64,000 nucleotides of DNA, taken from positions 1 to 64,000 of the forward strand of contig CANNGH010000001.1 in NCBI GenBank assembly GCA_947504115.1, in the 5' to 3' direction. Shown piece by piece: positions 53,548 through 63,943 of this stretch. The position numbers were made by a program, and so were the translations under genes. The notes under the pieces are model-generated. The model worked only from the letters and a program-made list of their open reading frames with translations, did not search any database and was not told the origin of the DNA. Within the stretch, counting starts at the first letter, position 1, and each line of letters begins with the position of its first letter. Origin of the DNA: an uncultured Sedimentitalea sp. GTDB taxonomy: Bacteria > Pseudomonadota > Alphaproteobacteria > Rhodobacterales > Rhodobacteraceae.

Positions 53548-55065
53548 TCATACATGCGCGACCTCCATTCCGTGCGCGCCGCCCATCATCAGCCCGATTT
53601 CCTCGATCCCCAACCCGGCGGTTTGGCGCGGCTCGCTCAGCCGGCCTTCGTTCAGCGCGGCAAAACGGTCCGCGACCTCCATCAATTCGTCCAGATCCTG
53701 GCTGATGCAGATCACGGCCGCGCCTTGTGCCGCCAGATCCAGCAACGCCTGTCGAATCGCTGCCGCAGCCGAGGCATCGACCCCCCATGTCGGTTGATTG
53801 ACCACCAGCACCTCGGGGCGTTGCAAGACCTCTCGTCCGATCACGAATTTCTGCAGGTTGCCCCCCGACAATGCCCGCGCCACCGTGTCGGGGCCCGGAG
53901 TGCGCACGTCGAACGCCTCGATGATGCGACGGGCAAATGCTTCGGCGGCGCGCCATTTCAGAAACCCGCCCCGCACCAGCCCCTCGCGCGCCGCACCGGT
54001 CAGCGCGGCGTTTTCCGTCAGGCTCATATCCGGCGCGGCGGCATGGCCCAGACGTTCCTCGGGCGCGCTCAGCAGCCCCAGCCGCCGCCGCTCGCCGGGG
54101 CGCTGCTGTCCGATGGGTTGGCCATGCAGGCGGATCGTATCGGGCGGGGTCAGGATTTCACCTGAAAGCGCGGCCAGCAATTCGTCCTGACCGTTGCCGG
54201 CAACACCACCGATGCCCACGATCTCGCCCTTGCGCAAGGCAAGCGAGACCTCTTTCAGCGACGTGCCGAAGGCCGACGGCGACCGCGCCGAAAGCCCGCT
54301 GATCTCGAGCGCGACATCCCCCATGGCGCGCCCGGCGCGCTCGGGGGCCTTCAACTCGCTGCCCACCATAAGTTCCGCCATCTCGCGCGCGGTGGTTTCC
54401 GAGGGCGTGCATTCGCCCACCACGCGGCCCAACCGCAGCACCGTGGCATGATCGCACAGCGCGCGGATTTCTCCGAGCTTGTGACTGATATACAGGATCG
54501 CCGTGCCTTCGGCGGCCAGCTTGCGCAAGGTCAGAAACAGGATATCGACCTCCTGCGGGGTCAGTACGCTGGTCGGTTCGTCCATGATCAGCAGACCGGG
54601 CTCCTGCAAAAGGCAGCGCACGATCTCGACCCTTTGCCGCTCGCCCGCCGACAGGTCGCCGACGATGCGGCCCGGATCGAGCGGCAGGCCGTAGGTTTCG
54701 CTGACTGCCCGGATTCTACGCGCCAGATCGCGCATCGGCGGCGGGTTCTCCATCCCCAGCGCGACGTTCTCGGCCACGTCCAGTGCCTCGAAAAGCGAGA
54801 AGTGCTGGAATACCATGGCGATGCCGTCGGCCCGCGCGGCGCGCGGCTCGGTCGGCGCATAGGGCCGCCCCCGCAGCCGCATCCGGCCGCCATCCGGTTT
54901 GACCAACCCGTAGATCATCTTGACCAGCGTGGATTTCCCGGCCCCGTTTTCGCCCAGTAACGCGTGAATCTGGCCTTGCTGGATGTCGAACGAGACATCG
55001 TCATTGGCGATTACGCCGGGATAGGCTTTGGTCAGGCCCTGAAGGCGGAGAAGCGGGGCGTTCAC
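53548..55065 (-). CDS. Nucleoside/purine-type ABC transporter ATPase (two nucleotide-binding domains)
   Basis: 505 residues from GTG at 55065, with AAAGGA 9 bases upstream and a 4-base overlap with the xdhC stop. NBD1 has GENGAGKST, the signature LSAGERQRVEI and LLIMDEPTSVLT; NBD2 has a degenerate Walker A (GVAGNGQDE) and LSGGNLQKFVIGREV, as in the sugar/nucleoside CUT2-like family. It should power uptake with BMP-type binding proteins. Membrane permease genes that normally follow are missing; a tRNA lies there. Coupling to xdhC suggests purine import for the dehydrogenase. Confidence 0.92.
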   Translation of the reverse strand: MNAPLLRLQGLTKAYPGVIANDDVSFDIQQGQIHALLGENGAGKSTLVKMIYGLVKPDGGRMRLRGRPYAPTEPRAARADGIAMVFQHFSLFEALDVAENVALGMENPPPMRDLARRIRAVSETYGLPLDPGRIVGDLSAGERQRVEIVRCLLQEPGLLIMDEPTSVLTPQEVDILFLTLRKLAAEGTAILYISHKLGEIRALCDHATVLRLGRVVGECTPSETTAREMAELMVGSELKAPERAGRAMGDVALEISGLSARSPSAFGTSLKEVSLALRKGEIVGIGGVAGNGQDELLAALSGEILTPPDTIRLHGQPIGQQRPGERRRLGLLSAPEERLGHAAAPDMSLTENAALTGAAREGLVRGGFLKWRAAEAFARRIIEAFDVRTPGPDTVARALSGGNLQKFVIGREVLQRPEVLVVNQPTWGVDASAAAAIRQALLDLAAQGAAVICISQDLDELMEVADRFAALNEGRLSEPRQTAGLGIEEIGLMMGGAHGMEVAHV

Positions 55066-55994
55066 GCAGTCTGGTCCTTTCGGCGGGCGTCGCGGTGCGG
55101 GTTCAGCAGGTCGGCGGCGACGCCGATGGCGATGGCTTGCGGGTGTTTGCCTAACGCCGGAGACCCGATCGGGCAAGCGATGCGTGCGATTGCCTGCGGA
55201 TCATGCCCCAATGCGATCAGTCGCGACCGGAATCGCGCCCATTTGGTTTTGGACCCGATCAGCCCGGCAAAGCCGAAACCATGGTCCAGCAGGCGATGAC
55301 ACAGCTCCAGATCCAGCACATGCGAATAGGTCACGATCAGGTGCTCCGCCCTAAGCGGCGCGTGACGCACCAGTTCGGCGGGCGCGGCGGCTGGCACCAC
55401 TGTCGCCCGTTCCGGAACCACAGCCGGAAACCGCTCCGGCGCGGTATCGACCCAGGTGATCGCCAGATCCGGCAGCGGTGCCAGCACATCGACCAGCGCG
55501 CGCCCGACATGGCCAGCGCCCCAGATCCACAGGTCGCGTTGCGGGTGGTGGACCGGCTCGATCATCCAGCCCTCGACCAGTTGCGGGGCGGGGGCCACGC
55601 CTTGCACCCGTGCCTGTGCCAGACGTCGGCGCACGGCCAGCGGCATGTCTCCGACGCCGGAAACGGGTCGCGCGATCACCTCGCCCTCCAGCGCATCGAC
55701 GGCCGCGGCGTCATAGACCTCGCTCAGCAGCGTCACCGCGCCGCCGCAGCATTGGCCCAGATCGGGGCCGAGCGCATGCTTGCTGATGCGCCTGCCGGTC
55801 ACGTGCAGCGCCGCTTGCGCTGCCTCATGTTCCAGCGTGCCGCCGCCGATGGTGCCCGTCTGCCCGCCCTCCCAGACCAGCATCGCCGTGCCCACCTCGC
55901 GCGGGGAGGAGCCGCGCAGGGCCGCGATCACCACGCGGGTGACGCGGCCATGACGGGCGACCGCGTGGCGCAGGGCGGCAACATCAAACCCCAT
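55062..55994 (-). CDS. xdhC: Xanthine dehydrogenase accessory factor XdhC
   Basis: 310 residues from [16 protein letters not shown]; a longer reading frame overlaps xdhB. RGSSPREVGTAMLV is the XdhC N-terminal signature and DLWIWGAGHVGRALVDVLAP the C-terminal Rossmann domain. XdhC binds the molybdenum cofactor and inserts it, sulfurated, into XdhB. The start overlaps the xdhB end by 11 bases, and the stop overlaps the ABC ATPase start. Confidence 0.93.
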   Translation of the reverse strand: MGFDVAALRHAVARHGRVTRVVIAALRGSSPREVGTAMLVWEGGQTGTIGGGTLEHEAAQAALHVTGRRISKHALGPDLGQCCGGAVTLLSEVYDAAAVDALEGEVIARPVSGVGDMPLAVRRRLAQARVQGVAPAPQLVEGWMIEPVHHPQRDLWIWGAGHVGRALVDVLAPLPDLAITWVDTAPERFPAVVPERATVVPAAAPAELVRHAPLRAEHLIVTYSHVLDLELCHRLLDHGFGFAGLIGSKTKWARFRSRLIALGHDPQAIARIACPIGSPALGKHPQAIAIGVAADLLNPHRDARRKDQTA

Positions 55995-58398
55995 GGCGCA
56001 CCCGCTGGATCGCGGCCCAGACCCGTTCGGGCGTCGCGGGCGCATCCAGCGCCGGATAGGCACTGCCGCAGGATGCAATCGCATCGCCGATCGCCAGAAA
56101 CGCCGAAACGCCCAGCATCAGCGGCGGCTCGCCCACCGCCTTCGAGCGATAGATCGTGTCCTCACGGTTCTGCCCGTCCCACAGCGTCACGTTGAAAATG
56201 TCGGGCCGGTCCGAGCAGGCCGGGATCTTGTAGGTGCTGGGCGCATGGGTGCGCAGAACGCCCTTGTCGTCCCAGACCAGTTCCTCACTGGTCAGCCAGC
56301 CCGCGCCCTGCACGAACCCGCCCTCGATCTGTCCGATATCGATGGCCGGGTTCAGCGATTGTCCGCAATCGTGCAGGATATCGACCCGCAGCAACCGATG
56401 CTCGCCGGTCAGCGTGTCCACCGCCACCTCGCTGACCGCCGCGCCATGGGCGAAATAGAAGAACGGCCGCCCGTGGCCACGCACCCGGTCCCATTCCAGC
56501 CCCGGCGTGCGGTAGAATCCGGTGGCGGACAGGCTGACCCGGCCCATATAGGCCAGCCCCACCGCCTCGGCGAAATCATAGCTTTCGCCCCCGACCTGCA
56601 CACGCTCGTCAGCAAAGATCACGCTATGCGGATCGGCCTGATGCCGCTCGGCCAGGAACACGGCGATACGGTCGCGGATCGTGTCGCAGGCGGCGCGCAC
56701 CGCCATGCCGTTCAGATCGCTCCCCGACGAGGCAGCGGTGGCCGAGGTGTTGGGCACCTTGCCGGTATCGGTCGCGGTGATGCGGATACGCGAGATGTCC
56801 ACGCCGAACCGGCTGGCGGCCACCTGCGCGACCTTCTGGTGCAGGCCCTGCCCCATCTCGGTGCCGCCGTGGTTCAGATGGACCGAGCCGTCCTGATAGA
56901 CATGCACCAGCGCGCCCGCCTGATTGAGGTGGGTCAGCGTGAAGGAGATCCCGAATTTCACCGGCGAAAAGGCAATGCCGCGCCGGATCACCCCGCCGCG
57001 CGCGTTCCACTCCTGCACGCTCGCCCGCCGCCCGGCGTAATCGCATCGCCGTAACAACTCGCGCGTGATCCCGTGCAACTCGAAATCCGCCACTTCCATG
57101 CCGTAGGGCGTCGTCTGCGCCGTTTCCGGCAAGCGTGGACCGTCCCCCCGCGGCTCCGCCGCCACCGCCCCGCGCGACGCCAGATCGGGCGCGCTGTCCA
57201 CTGCTTCTTCTTGCGGAAAAATATCCCCGCCGGAGGCTCCCGCAGCTTCCGCATGCGCCTCGGCATAGTAATTGAGCACCCGGACCGCCACCGGATCTCG
57301 CCCCAGATGATGCGCGACATGGTCCAGCACCCGCTCGATCCCCAGCACCCCCTGCGGCCCGCCAAAGCCGCGAAAGGCGGTGGCGCTTTGCATGTTGGTG
57401 CGCAGCCGGTGGCTTTCGATGCGGCACGCCGGCAGCAGATAGGCGTTGTCGGCATGCAGCATCGCCCGGTCGGCGACCGGCAGGGACAGATCCTGGCTCC
57501 AGCCGCAGCGGGTATATTGTACGAACTCCACGCCCTTGATGCGCCCCTCATCGTCGAACCCCGCGCGGTAGGTGATGCGGAAATCGTGCCGCTTGCCGGT
57601 GATCACCATGTCGTCGTCGCGGTCATAGCGCATCTTGCAGGCGCGCCCGGTTGCCCGCGCGGCCACGGCGCAGGCCACCGCCAGCGCGTTGCCCTGGCTT
57701 TCCTTGCCGCCGAACCCGCCGCCCATGCGCCTTGTTTCGACGCGCACGCCATGCATCGGCACGCCGATGGCTTCGGCCACCTTGTGCTGCACTTCCGTCG
57801 GGTGCTGGGTGCTGGAGAGCACCACCATGTCGCCATTGTCCTGCGGCAGCGCCAGTGCGGCCTGGCCTTCAAGATAGAAATGCTCCTGCCCGCCCATCTC
57901 GATCGTGCCTTCGATCACATGCGGGGTGGCGCTGATGGCGGCGCGCGCGTCGCCCTTCTGCCAGATGCGCGGGCCGTCCTCGAAGCGGCTGTTGGCGGCC
58001 AGCGCCTCCTCGATCGTCAGGATCGGCTCTTGCGCTTCGATCTCGACGCGGACCAGCCTTGCGGCACGGCGGGCGGCGAGGTGGCTTTGCGCCACCACAA
58101 GAAACAGCGGCTGTCCGGCATAATGCACCGTGCCATCCGCCAATAACGGCTCGTCATGGGCCGAGGGCGAGACATCGGTTTCGAACGGCAGATCCTGCGC
58201 TGCCAGCACCGCCACCACGCCGGGCGCAGCGCGCACCGCCGACAGGTCCATTTCCGCAACGGTGCCGCGCGCAATTTCGGACAGGCCGAAACACAGATGC
58301 AGGCAATCGGCCGGAACCGGAATGTCATCGACATAGCGCGCCGCGCCGGTCACGTGCAGGCGGGCGGAATCGTGGGGCAGGGGCTTGGCGACGCTCAT
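55984..58398 (-). CDS. xdhB: Xanthine dehydrogenase molybdopterin-binding subunit
   Basis: 804 residues. Family motifs are [36 protein letters not shown] and the catalytic Glu in [11 protein letters not shown] near the end. The subunit carries the Mo cofactor and oxidises hypoxanthine and xanthine. Between NYYAEAH and TTPYGMEV, about residues 378-430, there is an insertion of 45-50 residues ([16 protein letters not shown] and following), which encodes part of a repeated DNA element. Otherwise the length is normal. Confidence 0.95.
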   Translation of the reverse strand: MSVAKPLPHDSARLHVTGAARYVDDIPVPADCLHLCFGLSEIARGTVAEMDLSAVRAAPGVVAVLAAQDLPFETDVSPSAHDEPLLADGTVHYAGQPLFLVVAQSHLAARRAARLVRVEIEAQEPILTIEEALAANSRFEDGPRIWQKGDARAAISATPHVIEGTIEMGGQEHFYLEGQAALALPQDNGDMVVLSSTQHPTEVQHKVAEAIGVPMHGVRVETRRMGGGFGGKESQGNALAVACAVAARATGRACKMRYDRDDDMVITGKRHDFRITYRAGFDDEGRIKGVEFVQYTRCGWSQDLSLPVADRAMLHADNAYLLPACRIESHRLRTNMQSATAFRGFGGPQGVLGIERVLDHVAHHLGRDPVAVRVLNYYAEAHAEAAGASGGDIFPQEEAVDSAPDLASRGAVAAEPRGDGPRLPETAQTTPYGMEVADFELHGITRELLRRCDYAGRRASVQEWNARGGVIRRGIAFSPVKFGISFTLTHLNQAGALVHVYQDGSVHLNHGGTEMGQGLHQKVAQVAASRFGVDISRIRITATDTGKVPNTSATAASSGSDLNGMAVRAACDTIRDRIAVFLAERHQADPHSVIFADERVQVGGESYDFAEAVGLAYMGRVSLSATGFYRTPGLEWDRVRGHGRPFFYFAHGAAVSEVAVDTLTGEHRLLRVDILHDCGQSLNPAIDIGQIEGGFVQGAGWLTSEELVWDDKGVLRTHAPSTYKIPACSDRPDIFNVTLWDGQNREDTIYRSKAVGEPPLMLGVSAFLAIGDAIASCGSAYPALDAPATPERVWAAIQRVRHGV
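57203..57240 (-). repeat. Repeat element inside xdhB coding sequence
   Basis: Read on the minus strand, GCCTCCGGCGGGGATATTT followed by TTCCGCAAGAAGAAG. An intergenic element at 63827 shares GCCTCCGGCGGGG, TATTTTTC and AGAAAGAAG. The copy keeps the xdhB reading frame and encodes [11 protein letters not shown]. Confidence 0.6.
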
Positions 58399-59798
58399 GC
58401 CGAAACCTCCCGCACCGAAACGGTTTCACCCATGTCTTCGGCGAAATAGCGCGCCAGCAGGGCCCGCGCGGTTTCCAGCCGGTAGCGCGCCGAGGCGCGC
58501 ATATCCGAAAGCGGTGCGAAATCGGCGTCGAATGCGGCCTGTGCCGCGGCGATGGTGTCCGGCGTCCAGCGCTGGCCGGTCAATGTGGCCTCGACATGGG
58601 CAGCGCGTTTCGGGATGCCTGCCATCCCGCCGAAGGCGATGCGCGCTCCTGCGACCGTGCCATTCTCCACTTTGATGTCGAAACAGCCGCAAACGGCCGA
58701 TATATCCTGATCGAACCGCTTGGACAGCTTGTAACATTTCAGCCGGTCGGGCTGGCGGCGAAAGCTGACCGCCTCGACGAATTCGCCCGGTTGGCGATCC
58801 TGCTTGCCGTATTCGACAAAGAAGTCCTCGAGCGGAACGTCGCGGCGCGTATCGCCCTTGCGCAGATGCAGGGTCGCTCCCAATGCGATCAGGGCGGGCG
58901 GATTGTCCCCGATGGGCGAGCCGTTGGCGATATTGCCTCCGACCGTCGCCGCGCCACGCACCTGGACCGAGCCGTAGCGGCGGATCATCGCGGCATAGGA
59001 CGTGTGCAGCCGCTCCATCGCCGCCCCCATGGCGTTCATGTCCACCATCGCACCGATGTGCACGGTTTCGTCTGCAATCTCGATATGTTTGAGATCGTCG
59101 CAGCCGCCGAGGAAGATCACCGGATCCAGTTCGCGCAATTGCTTCGTGACCCAGAGTCCGACATCGGTGGCGCCGGCAATCAGCGTGGCGCCGGACCAGG
59201 CGGTATAAAGCGCGGCGAGATCGTCGGCGTTGCGCGGGCGGAAAGATTGCGCCACGGGGGGCTGTCTGCCCCCCGCACCCCCCGAGGATATTTCCGGCAA
59301 GAAGAAGGATTTTTCGTGCTGCATCCACTCGGGAACCGGTTGTTCGGCCGCCGCCTCGGCGGCGCGGATGATCGGGGCGTATCCAGTGCAGCGGCACAGG
59401 TTGCCGGCAAGCTGCACATCGTGATCGCGCGCGCCGTTCAGATGCGCGGTGGCCATCGTGACGATGAAGCCCGGTGTGCAGAAGCCGCACTGGCTGCCGT
59501 GGTGGTCGATCATCGCCTGCTGCACCGGGTGAAGCGTGCCATCGGGTGCTGCGATGCCCTCGACCGTGCGCACCGCCTTGCCGTGAAGTTGCGGCAGGAA
59601 CAGGATGCAGGCATTCAGCGCGCGCGCCCCGTCCGCATCGCTGACCATGACGCTGCAGGCGCCGCAATCGCCCTCGTTGCAGCCTTCCTTGGTGCCGGTC
59701 ATGCGGCGATCCTCGCGCAGCCAGTCCAGCAGCGTCCGCGTCGGCGGCACATCCGGCAGCGTGACAGTCTCTCCATTCAGAAGAAACGTGATGTCCAT
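58395..59798 (-). CDS. xdhA: Xanthine dehydrogenase iron-sulfur/FAD subunit
   Basis: 467 residues from the ATG at 59798. The plant-type [2Fe-2S] centre is CNEGDCGAC with a further Cys64, and the second centre has CGFCTPG and CRCTGY (to about residue 140). The FAD domain starts near residue 185 with GATDVGLW and [15 protein letters not shown]. The linker, residues about 163-182 ([20 protein letters not shown]), is coded by a repeat element. The stop overlaps the xdhB start by 4 bases. Confidence 0.95.
   Translation of the reverse strand: MDITFLLNGETVTLPDVPPTRTLLDWLREDRRMTGTKEGCNEGDCGACSVMVSDADGARALNACILFLPQLHGKAVRTVEGIAAPDGTLHPVQQAMIDHHGSQCGFCTPGFIVTMATAHLNGARDHDVQLAGNLCRCTGYAPIIRAAEAAAEQPVPEWMQHEKSFFLPEISSGGAGGRQPPVAQSFRPRNADDLAALYTAWSGATLIAGATDVGLWVTKQLRELDPVIFLGGCDDLKHIEIADETVHIGAMVDMNAMGAAMERLHTSYAAMIRRYGSVQVRGAATVGGNIANGSPIGDNPPALIALGATLHLRKGDTRRDVPLEDFFVEYGKQDRQPGEFVEAVSFRRQPDRLKCYKLSKRFDQDISAVCGCFDIKVENGTVAGARIAFGGMAGIPKRAAHVEATLTGQRWTPDTIAAAQAAFDADFAPLSDMRASARYRLETARALLARYFAEDMGETVSVREVSA
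59254..59310 (+). repeat. Repeat element inside xdhA coding sequence
   Basis: On the plus strand ACGGGGGGCTGTCTGCCCCC begins a GC-rich inverted repeat, followed by CCCCCCGAGGATATTTCC and GGCAAGAAGAAGG. The second half shares GATATTT and AAGAAGAAG with the element in xdhB, but in opposite orientation to the gene. It stays in frame and falls in the linker between the Fe-S and FAD domains. Confidence 0.6.
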
Positions 59799-59957
59799 TG
59801 CTGAAAAACCCGTCGCCTTACCGCTTGAACCCGTGAAAGCCGGCCTTCGATGCGACGTAGAAGGGTGGCGGGTGTTGTCTTGTCCAAGCGTAGAAGGATT
59901 TCCGGCTTTCTGGCAAGTAAAAAGGTGCTGTGCCGCGCGGCGTGGCTTCCCCCGCCC

Positions 59958-59978
59958 GGCAAGCTGTTCTAGCTTGCC
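59958..59978 (+). promoter_or_regulatory. Inverted repeat just upstream of dnaE
   Basis: GGCAAGCT and AGCTTGCC are perfect 8-base arms around GTTCT, ending 3 bases before the dnaE ATG. It could cover the ribosome-binding region as a hairpin in the mRNA, or serve as an operator in the xdhA-dnaE divergent gap. Confidence 0.35.
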
Positions 59979-59981
59979 GAC

Positions 59982-62900
59982 ATGAGCAGCGATCCCCGAT
60001 TCATCCACCTGCGGGTGCACACCGAATATTCCCTTCTGGAAGGGGCGGTGCGCCTGAAATCCCTGCCCGATCTGTGTCGCAAGGCGGCAATGCCCGCGGT
60101 GGCGATGACCGACACCAACAATATGTTCGGCGCACTGGAATTTTCCGTCACCGCCAGTGGCGCCGGCATCCAGCCGATCATCGGCTGCCAGGTCGATCTG
60201 GCCTATCTGTCGGTGCAGCCGGGCGAGCGGGCGAAAGACCCGGCACCACTGGTGCTGCTGGCGCAGTCGGAGCTGGGTTACGAGAACCTGATGAAGCTGA
60301 ACACCTGTCTTTATATCGGCAAGGACGGGCAGCTTCCGCAGGTGACGGTCGAGGAACTGGAAAGCCATGCGGACGGTCTGATCTGTCTGACCGGCGGGCC
60401 GAACGGGCCGGTGGGGATGATGTTGCAGGCCGGGCAGCGCGACGCCGCGCAGGCCTTGCTGGCGCGGCTGGCCAGCGCCTTTCCCGACCGCCTTTACGTC
60501 GAGTTGCAGCGCCATCCCGGCGAGGACGGCGCGCCCGAGGCGGAACGGTTGACCGAGCGCGGGCATGTCGAGATGGCCTATGCCATGTCGCTGCCGCTGG
60601 TGGCGACGAATGACGTCTATTTTCCCGACCCGGACATGTATGAGGCGCATGATGCGCTGATCTGCATCGCCGATGGATCCTATGTGGACCAGCAGCAGCC
60701 CCGCCGCCGTCTGACGCCGCAGCATCATTTCAAATCGCAGCAGGAAATGATTACGCTATTCGCCGACCTGCCCGAGGCGGTGGAAAACACGGTCGAGATC
60801 GCGCGCCGCTGCGCCTTCATGGCCTATCGGCGCGATCCGATCCTGCCGCGGTTCGCCGATGATGAGGTGGACGAATTGCGCCGGCAGGCCAAGGAGGGGC
60901 TGGCCGCGCGGCTGGCCGTGATTCCACACGCCGCACCGGTCGAGGAATACGAGGCCCGGCTGGACTTCGAGCTGGGCATCATCGAAGGCATGGGCTTTCC
61001 GGGATATTTCCTGATCGTCGCCGATTTCATCAAATGGGCCAAGGACCATGACATACCGGTGGGGCCGGGGCGGGGGTCGGGGGCGGGCAGCCTTGTGGCC
61101 TATGCGCTGACCATCACCGATCTGGACCCGCTGCGCTATTCGCTGCTGTTCGAGCGGTTCCTGAACCCCGAACGGGTGAGCATGCCCGATTTCGACATCG
61201 ATTTCTGCATGGATCGCCGCGAGGAGGTGATCCATTACGTGCAGGACAAATACGGTCGCGACAAGGTCGGACAGATCATCACCTTCGGCGCGTTACTGTC
61301 CAAGGCGGCGGTGCGCGATATCGGGCGCGTGTTGCAGATGCCCTATGGACAAGTCGATCGCCTGTCCAAGCTGATCCCGGTCGAAGGCGTCAAGCCGATG
61401 TCGATCTCGCGCGCGCTGACCGAGGAACCGCGCTTGCGCGAAGAAGCGCGCGCCGAAGAGGTGGTCGAACGCCTGCTGCGCTATGGCCAGCAGGTCGAGG
61501 GGCTTTTGCGCAATGCCAGCACCCACGCCGCTGGCGTGGTGATTGGCGACCGCCCGCTGGATGCGCTGGTGCCGCTTTATCAGGATCCGCGATCGGACAT
61601 GCCGGCGACCCAGTTCAACATGAAATGGGTGGAACAGGCCGGGCTGGTCAAGTTCGACTTTCTGGGGCTGAAAACCCTGACGGTGATCCAGAACGCGGTG
61701 GACCTGATCAAGGCGTCGGGCCGGCATCTGCATATCGCGGCGGACGGGCGGCAATTGTTCGACCCGCCCGAGGGGCTGGAAGACGATATCGGGGCCATCC
61801 CGTTGGACGATGAGGCCAGTTACAAGCTTTATGCGGCGGCGAAAACGGTGGCGGTGTTCCAGGTGGAATCCAGCGGCATGATGGATGCGCTGAAACGGAT
61901 GCGCCCCACCTGTATCGAGGATATCGTCGCGCTGGTGGCGCTTTACCGCCCCGGCCCGATGGAGAACATCCCGACCTATTGCGAGGTCAAGAACGGGCTG
62001 AAGAAGCGCGCCAGCATCCATCCGCTGATCGACCATATCCTGGAGGAGACCCAGGGCATCATCGTCTATCAGGAACAGGTGATGCAGATCGCGCAGGAAA
62101 TGGCCGGGTATTCTCTGGGCGGTGCCGACCTGCTGCGCCGCGCCATGGGCAAGAAGATCGCCGAGGAAATGGCGAAAGAGCGTCCCAAGTTCGAAAAAGG
62201 CGCGATGGAAAAGGGCGTGGACCAGAAAAAGGCGTCCGAAGTCTTTGACCTGCTGGAGAAATTCGCCAATTACGGGTTCAACAAATCCCATGCCGCCGCC
62301 TATGCCGTGGTCAGCTATCAGACCGCATGGCTCAAGGCGAACCACCCGGTGGAGTTCATGGCCGGGGTGATGAATTGCGACATTCACCTGACCGACAAGC
62401 TGGGCGTCTATTTCGAAGAGGTGAAAAAGGGGCTGGGCCTGCCCTGGGTGCCGCCTTGCGTCAACCGGTCGGGGGCCATGTTCTCCGTGGCCGACGGCGC
62501 GCTGGTCTATGGGCTGGGGGCGCTCAAGAATGTCGGTGTCGAGGCGATGCGTCTGATCGTGGAGGGGCGCGGGGAGCGGCCGTTCGCCACGCTGTTCGAT
62601 CTTGCCCGTCGGGCCGATCTGAAACGGGTTGGCAAGCGCCCGATGGAGATGCTGGCGCGCGCCGGGGCCTTCGACACCCTGGACCGCAACCGCCGCCGGG
62701 TGTTCGACAGTCTCGATGCGCTGGTGGCCTATTCGGCGGCGGTGCACGAGCAGAAGCATTCCAGCCAGGTGTCGCTGTTCGGCGAGGCGGGCGAGGATCT
62801 GCCCGAGCCGCGTCTTTCGGGCGCGCCCGACTGGTTGCCCGCCGAGCGGCTGGCCGAAGAATTCAAGGCGGTGGGGTTCTACCTGTCGGGCCATCCGCTC

Positions 62901-63482
62901 GACGACTACATGGGGCCGCTGAAACGGCAGGGCGTGCTGACGCTGGAGCAGTTGACGGCCAAGGTGGAAAACGGCCCCCTGGTGGCCAAGCTGGCCGGGG
63001 TTGTCGCCGGGCGGCAGGAGCGCAAATCCGCGCGGGGCAACCGGTTCGCCTTCGTGCAGCTTTCGGACACGACCGGCGCCTACGAGGTGACGCTGTTTTC
63101 CGAGACGCTGGAGAAAGGGCGCGAATATCTGGAGACCGGATCGAAGGTCGTGGTGACGGTCGAGGCGACCTTCGAAAGCGAGCAGTTGAAGCTGCTGGGC
63201 CGGTCTCTGGTGCCCATCGACACCGCCGTGGCATCGGCCGGCGCGACCGGGCTGCGGGTGTTCGTCGAAGAGGCGGACGCCGTTGCCACCGTGGCCACTG
63301 TTCTGGAGCAGGCCGCCGAAGCGGCGCGCGGCGCGGCGCGGGGGCCGGTCTATCTGTGTCTGCTGGACCCGGCCCTGCCCGGAGAGGTGGACATGGATCT
63401 TGGTCAGGAATTCGCCATCAATCCGCAGGTCAAGGGGGCCATCAAAAGCTTGGACGGGGTGATGGAGGTCGAGGAATTATAG
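59982..63482 (+). CDS. dnaE: DNA polymerase III alpha subunit
   Basis: 1166 residues, the normal DnaE1 length. The PHP domain begins [16 protein letters not shown], and the polymerase catalytic residues lie in [13 protein letters not shown] at about residue 401 and [16 protein letters not shown]. The HhH, OB-fold ([20 protein letters not shown]) and C-terminal domains follow. It is the replicative polymerase catalytic subunit. No classic ribosome-binding site precedes the ATG; a hairpin lies there instead. A repeat pair follows the stop. Confidence 0.97.
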   Translation: MSSDPRFIHLRVHTEYSLLEGAVRLKSLPDLCRKAAMPAVAMTDTNNMFGALEFSVTASGAGIQPIIGCQVDLAYLSVQPGERAKDPAPLVLLAQSELGYENLMKLNTCLYIGKDGQLPQVTVEELESHADGLICLTGGPNGPVGMMLQAGQRDAAQALLARLASAFPDRLYVELQRHPGEDGAPEAERLTERGHVEMAYAMSLPLVATNDVYFPDPDMYEAHDALICIADGSYVDQQQPRRRLTPQHHFKSQQEMITLFADLPEAVENTVEIARRCAFMAYRRDPILPRFADDEVDELRRQAKEGLAARLAVIPHAAPVEEYEARLDFELGIIEGMGFPGYFLIVADFIKWAKDHDIPVGPGRGSGAGSLVAYALTITDLDPLRYSLLFERFLNPERVSMPDFDIDFCMDRREEVIHYVQDKYGRDKVGQIITFGALLSKAAVRDIGRVLQMPYGQVDRLSKLIPVEGVKPMSISRALTEEPRLREEARAEEVVERLLRYGQQVEGLLRNASTHAAGVVIGDRPLDALVPLYQDPRSDMPATQFNMKWVEQAGLVKFDFLGLKTLTVIQNAVDLIKASGRHLHIAADGRQLFDPPEGLEDDIGAIPLDDEASYKLYAAAKTVAVFQVESSGMMDALKRMRPTCIEDIVALVALYRPGPMENIPTYCEVKNGLKKRASIHPLIDHILEETQGIIVYQEQVMQIAQEMAGYSLGGADLLRRAMGKKIAEEMAKERPKFEKGAMEKGVDQKKASEVFDLLEKFANYGFNKSHAAAYAVVSYQTAWLKANHPVEFMAGVMNCDIHLTDKLGVYFEEVKKGLGLPWVPPCVNRSGAMFSVADGALVYGLGALKNVGVEAMRLIVEGRGERPFATLFDLARRADLKRVGKRPMEMLARAGAFDTLDRNRRRVFDSLDALVAYSAAVHEQKHSSQVSLFGEAGEDLPEPRLSGAPDWLPAERLAEEFKAVGFYLSGHPLDDYMGPLKRQGVLTLEQLTAKVENGPLVAKLAGVVAGRQERKSARGNRFAFVQLSDTTGAYEVTLFSETLEKGREYLETGSKVVVTVEATFESEQLKLLGRSLVPIDTAVASAGATGLRVFVEEADAVATVATVLEQAAEAARGAARGPVYLCLLDPALPGEVDMDLGQEFAINPQVKGAIKSLDGVMEVEEL

Positions 63483-63488
63483 CGGCGC

Positions 63489-63510
63489 GGCGGGGTGAAC
63501 CCCGCCCTAC
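63489..63510 (+). repeat. Short palindromic repeat, copy 4
   Basis: An exact copy of the 22-bp element found in the ribosomal block, starting 6 bases after the dnaE stop. Confidence 0.8.
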
Positions 63511-63519
63511 GCAACACCC

Positions 63520-63541
63520 GTAGGACCGGGTTCACCCCGCC
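63520..63541 (-). repeat. Short palindromic repeat, inverted copy
   Basis: GTAGGACCGGGTTCACCCC and three further bases match the reverse complement of the element with two differences. It pairs with the copy at 63489 as the copies at 14907 and 14938 do. Confidence 0.65.
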
Positions 63542-63552
63542 ACGCCGCCCGG

Positions 63553-63747
63553 TCAATAATGGGGCGGGCGTTCATCACCCAGGACCACACCGCCGCCGCT
63601 ATCGGCGGTGCGTTCGCCTTCGCGTTTCATCAGCATCTCGACCCGGCGGGTGAGCATGTCGATCTCGCCTTGCTGTCGCGTCACGATGTCGCTCAGATCA
63701 TCGACGTTGCGGATCAGGTGGGCGAGTTTCTCTTCGATCTGCTGCAT
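63553..63747 (-). CDS. slyX: SlyX family protein
   Basis: 64 residues starting MQQIEEKLAHLIRNVDDLSD; GGAACATCCCC precedes the ATG. The heptad-rich N-terminal part (to about residue 42) is a coiled coil, as in SlyX, and the tail ends with the family-typical RPPHY. The function of SlyX is not known. It converges on dnaE. Confidence 0.85.
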   Translation of the reverse strand: MQQIEEKLAHLIRNVDDLSDIVTRQQGEIDMLTRRVEMLMKREGERTADSGGGVVLGDERPPHY

Positions 63748-63826
63748 GGGGATGTTCCTTGTCGTGGGCGCAGGGAGCGGTGGCCGGACTGGCTTTGATC
63801 CTTTTATTGCCTTCTCTGCGAGAAGG

Positions 63827-63862
63827 CAGCCTCCGGCGGGGGTATTTTTCACCAGAAAGAAG
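63827..63862 (+). repeat. Intergenic copy of the element found in xdhB
   Basis: CAGCCTCCGGCGGGGGTATT followed by TTTCACCAGAAAGAAG, between slyX and hisS. Its resemblance to the sequence inside xdhB (57203-57240) identifies that as a mobile or dispersed element. Confidence 0.6.
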
Positions 63863-63943
63863 CCGGGCTGGGGTGGTGACCTTGCTCCTGTTCACCCCTT
63901 CAGCTAGACCGCGCGGCAATCCGATTGCCCGAGGATCCCGGAT

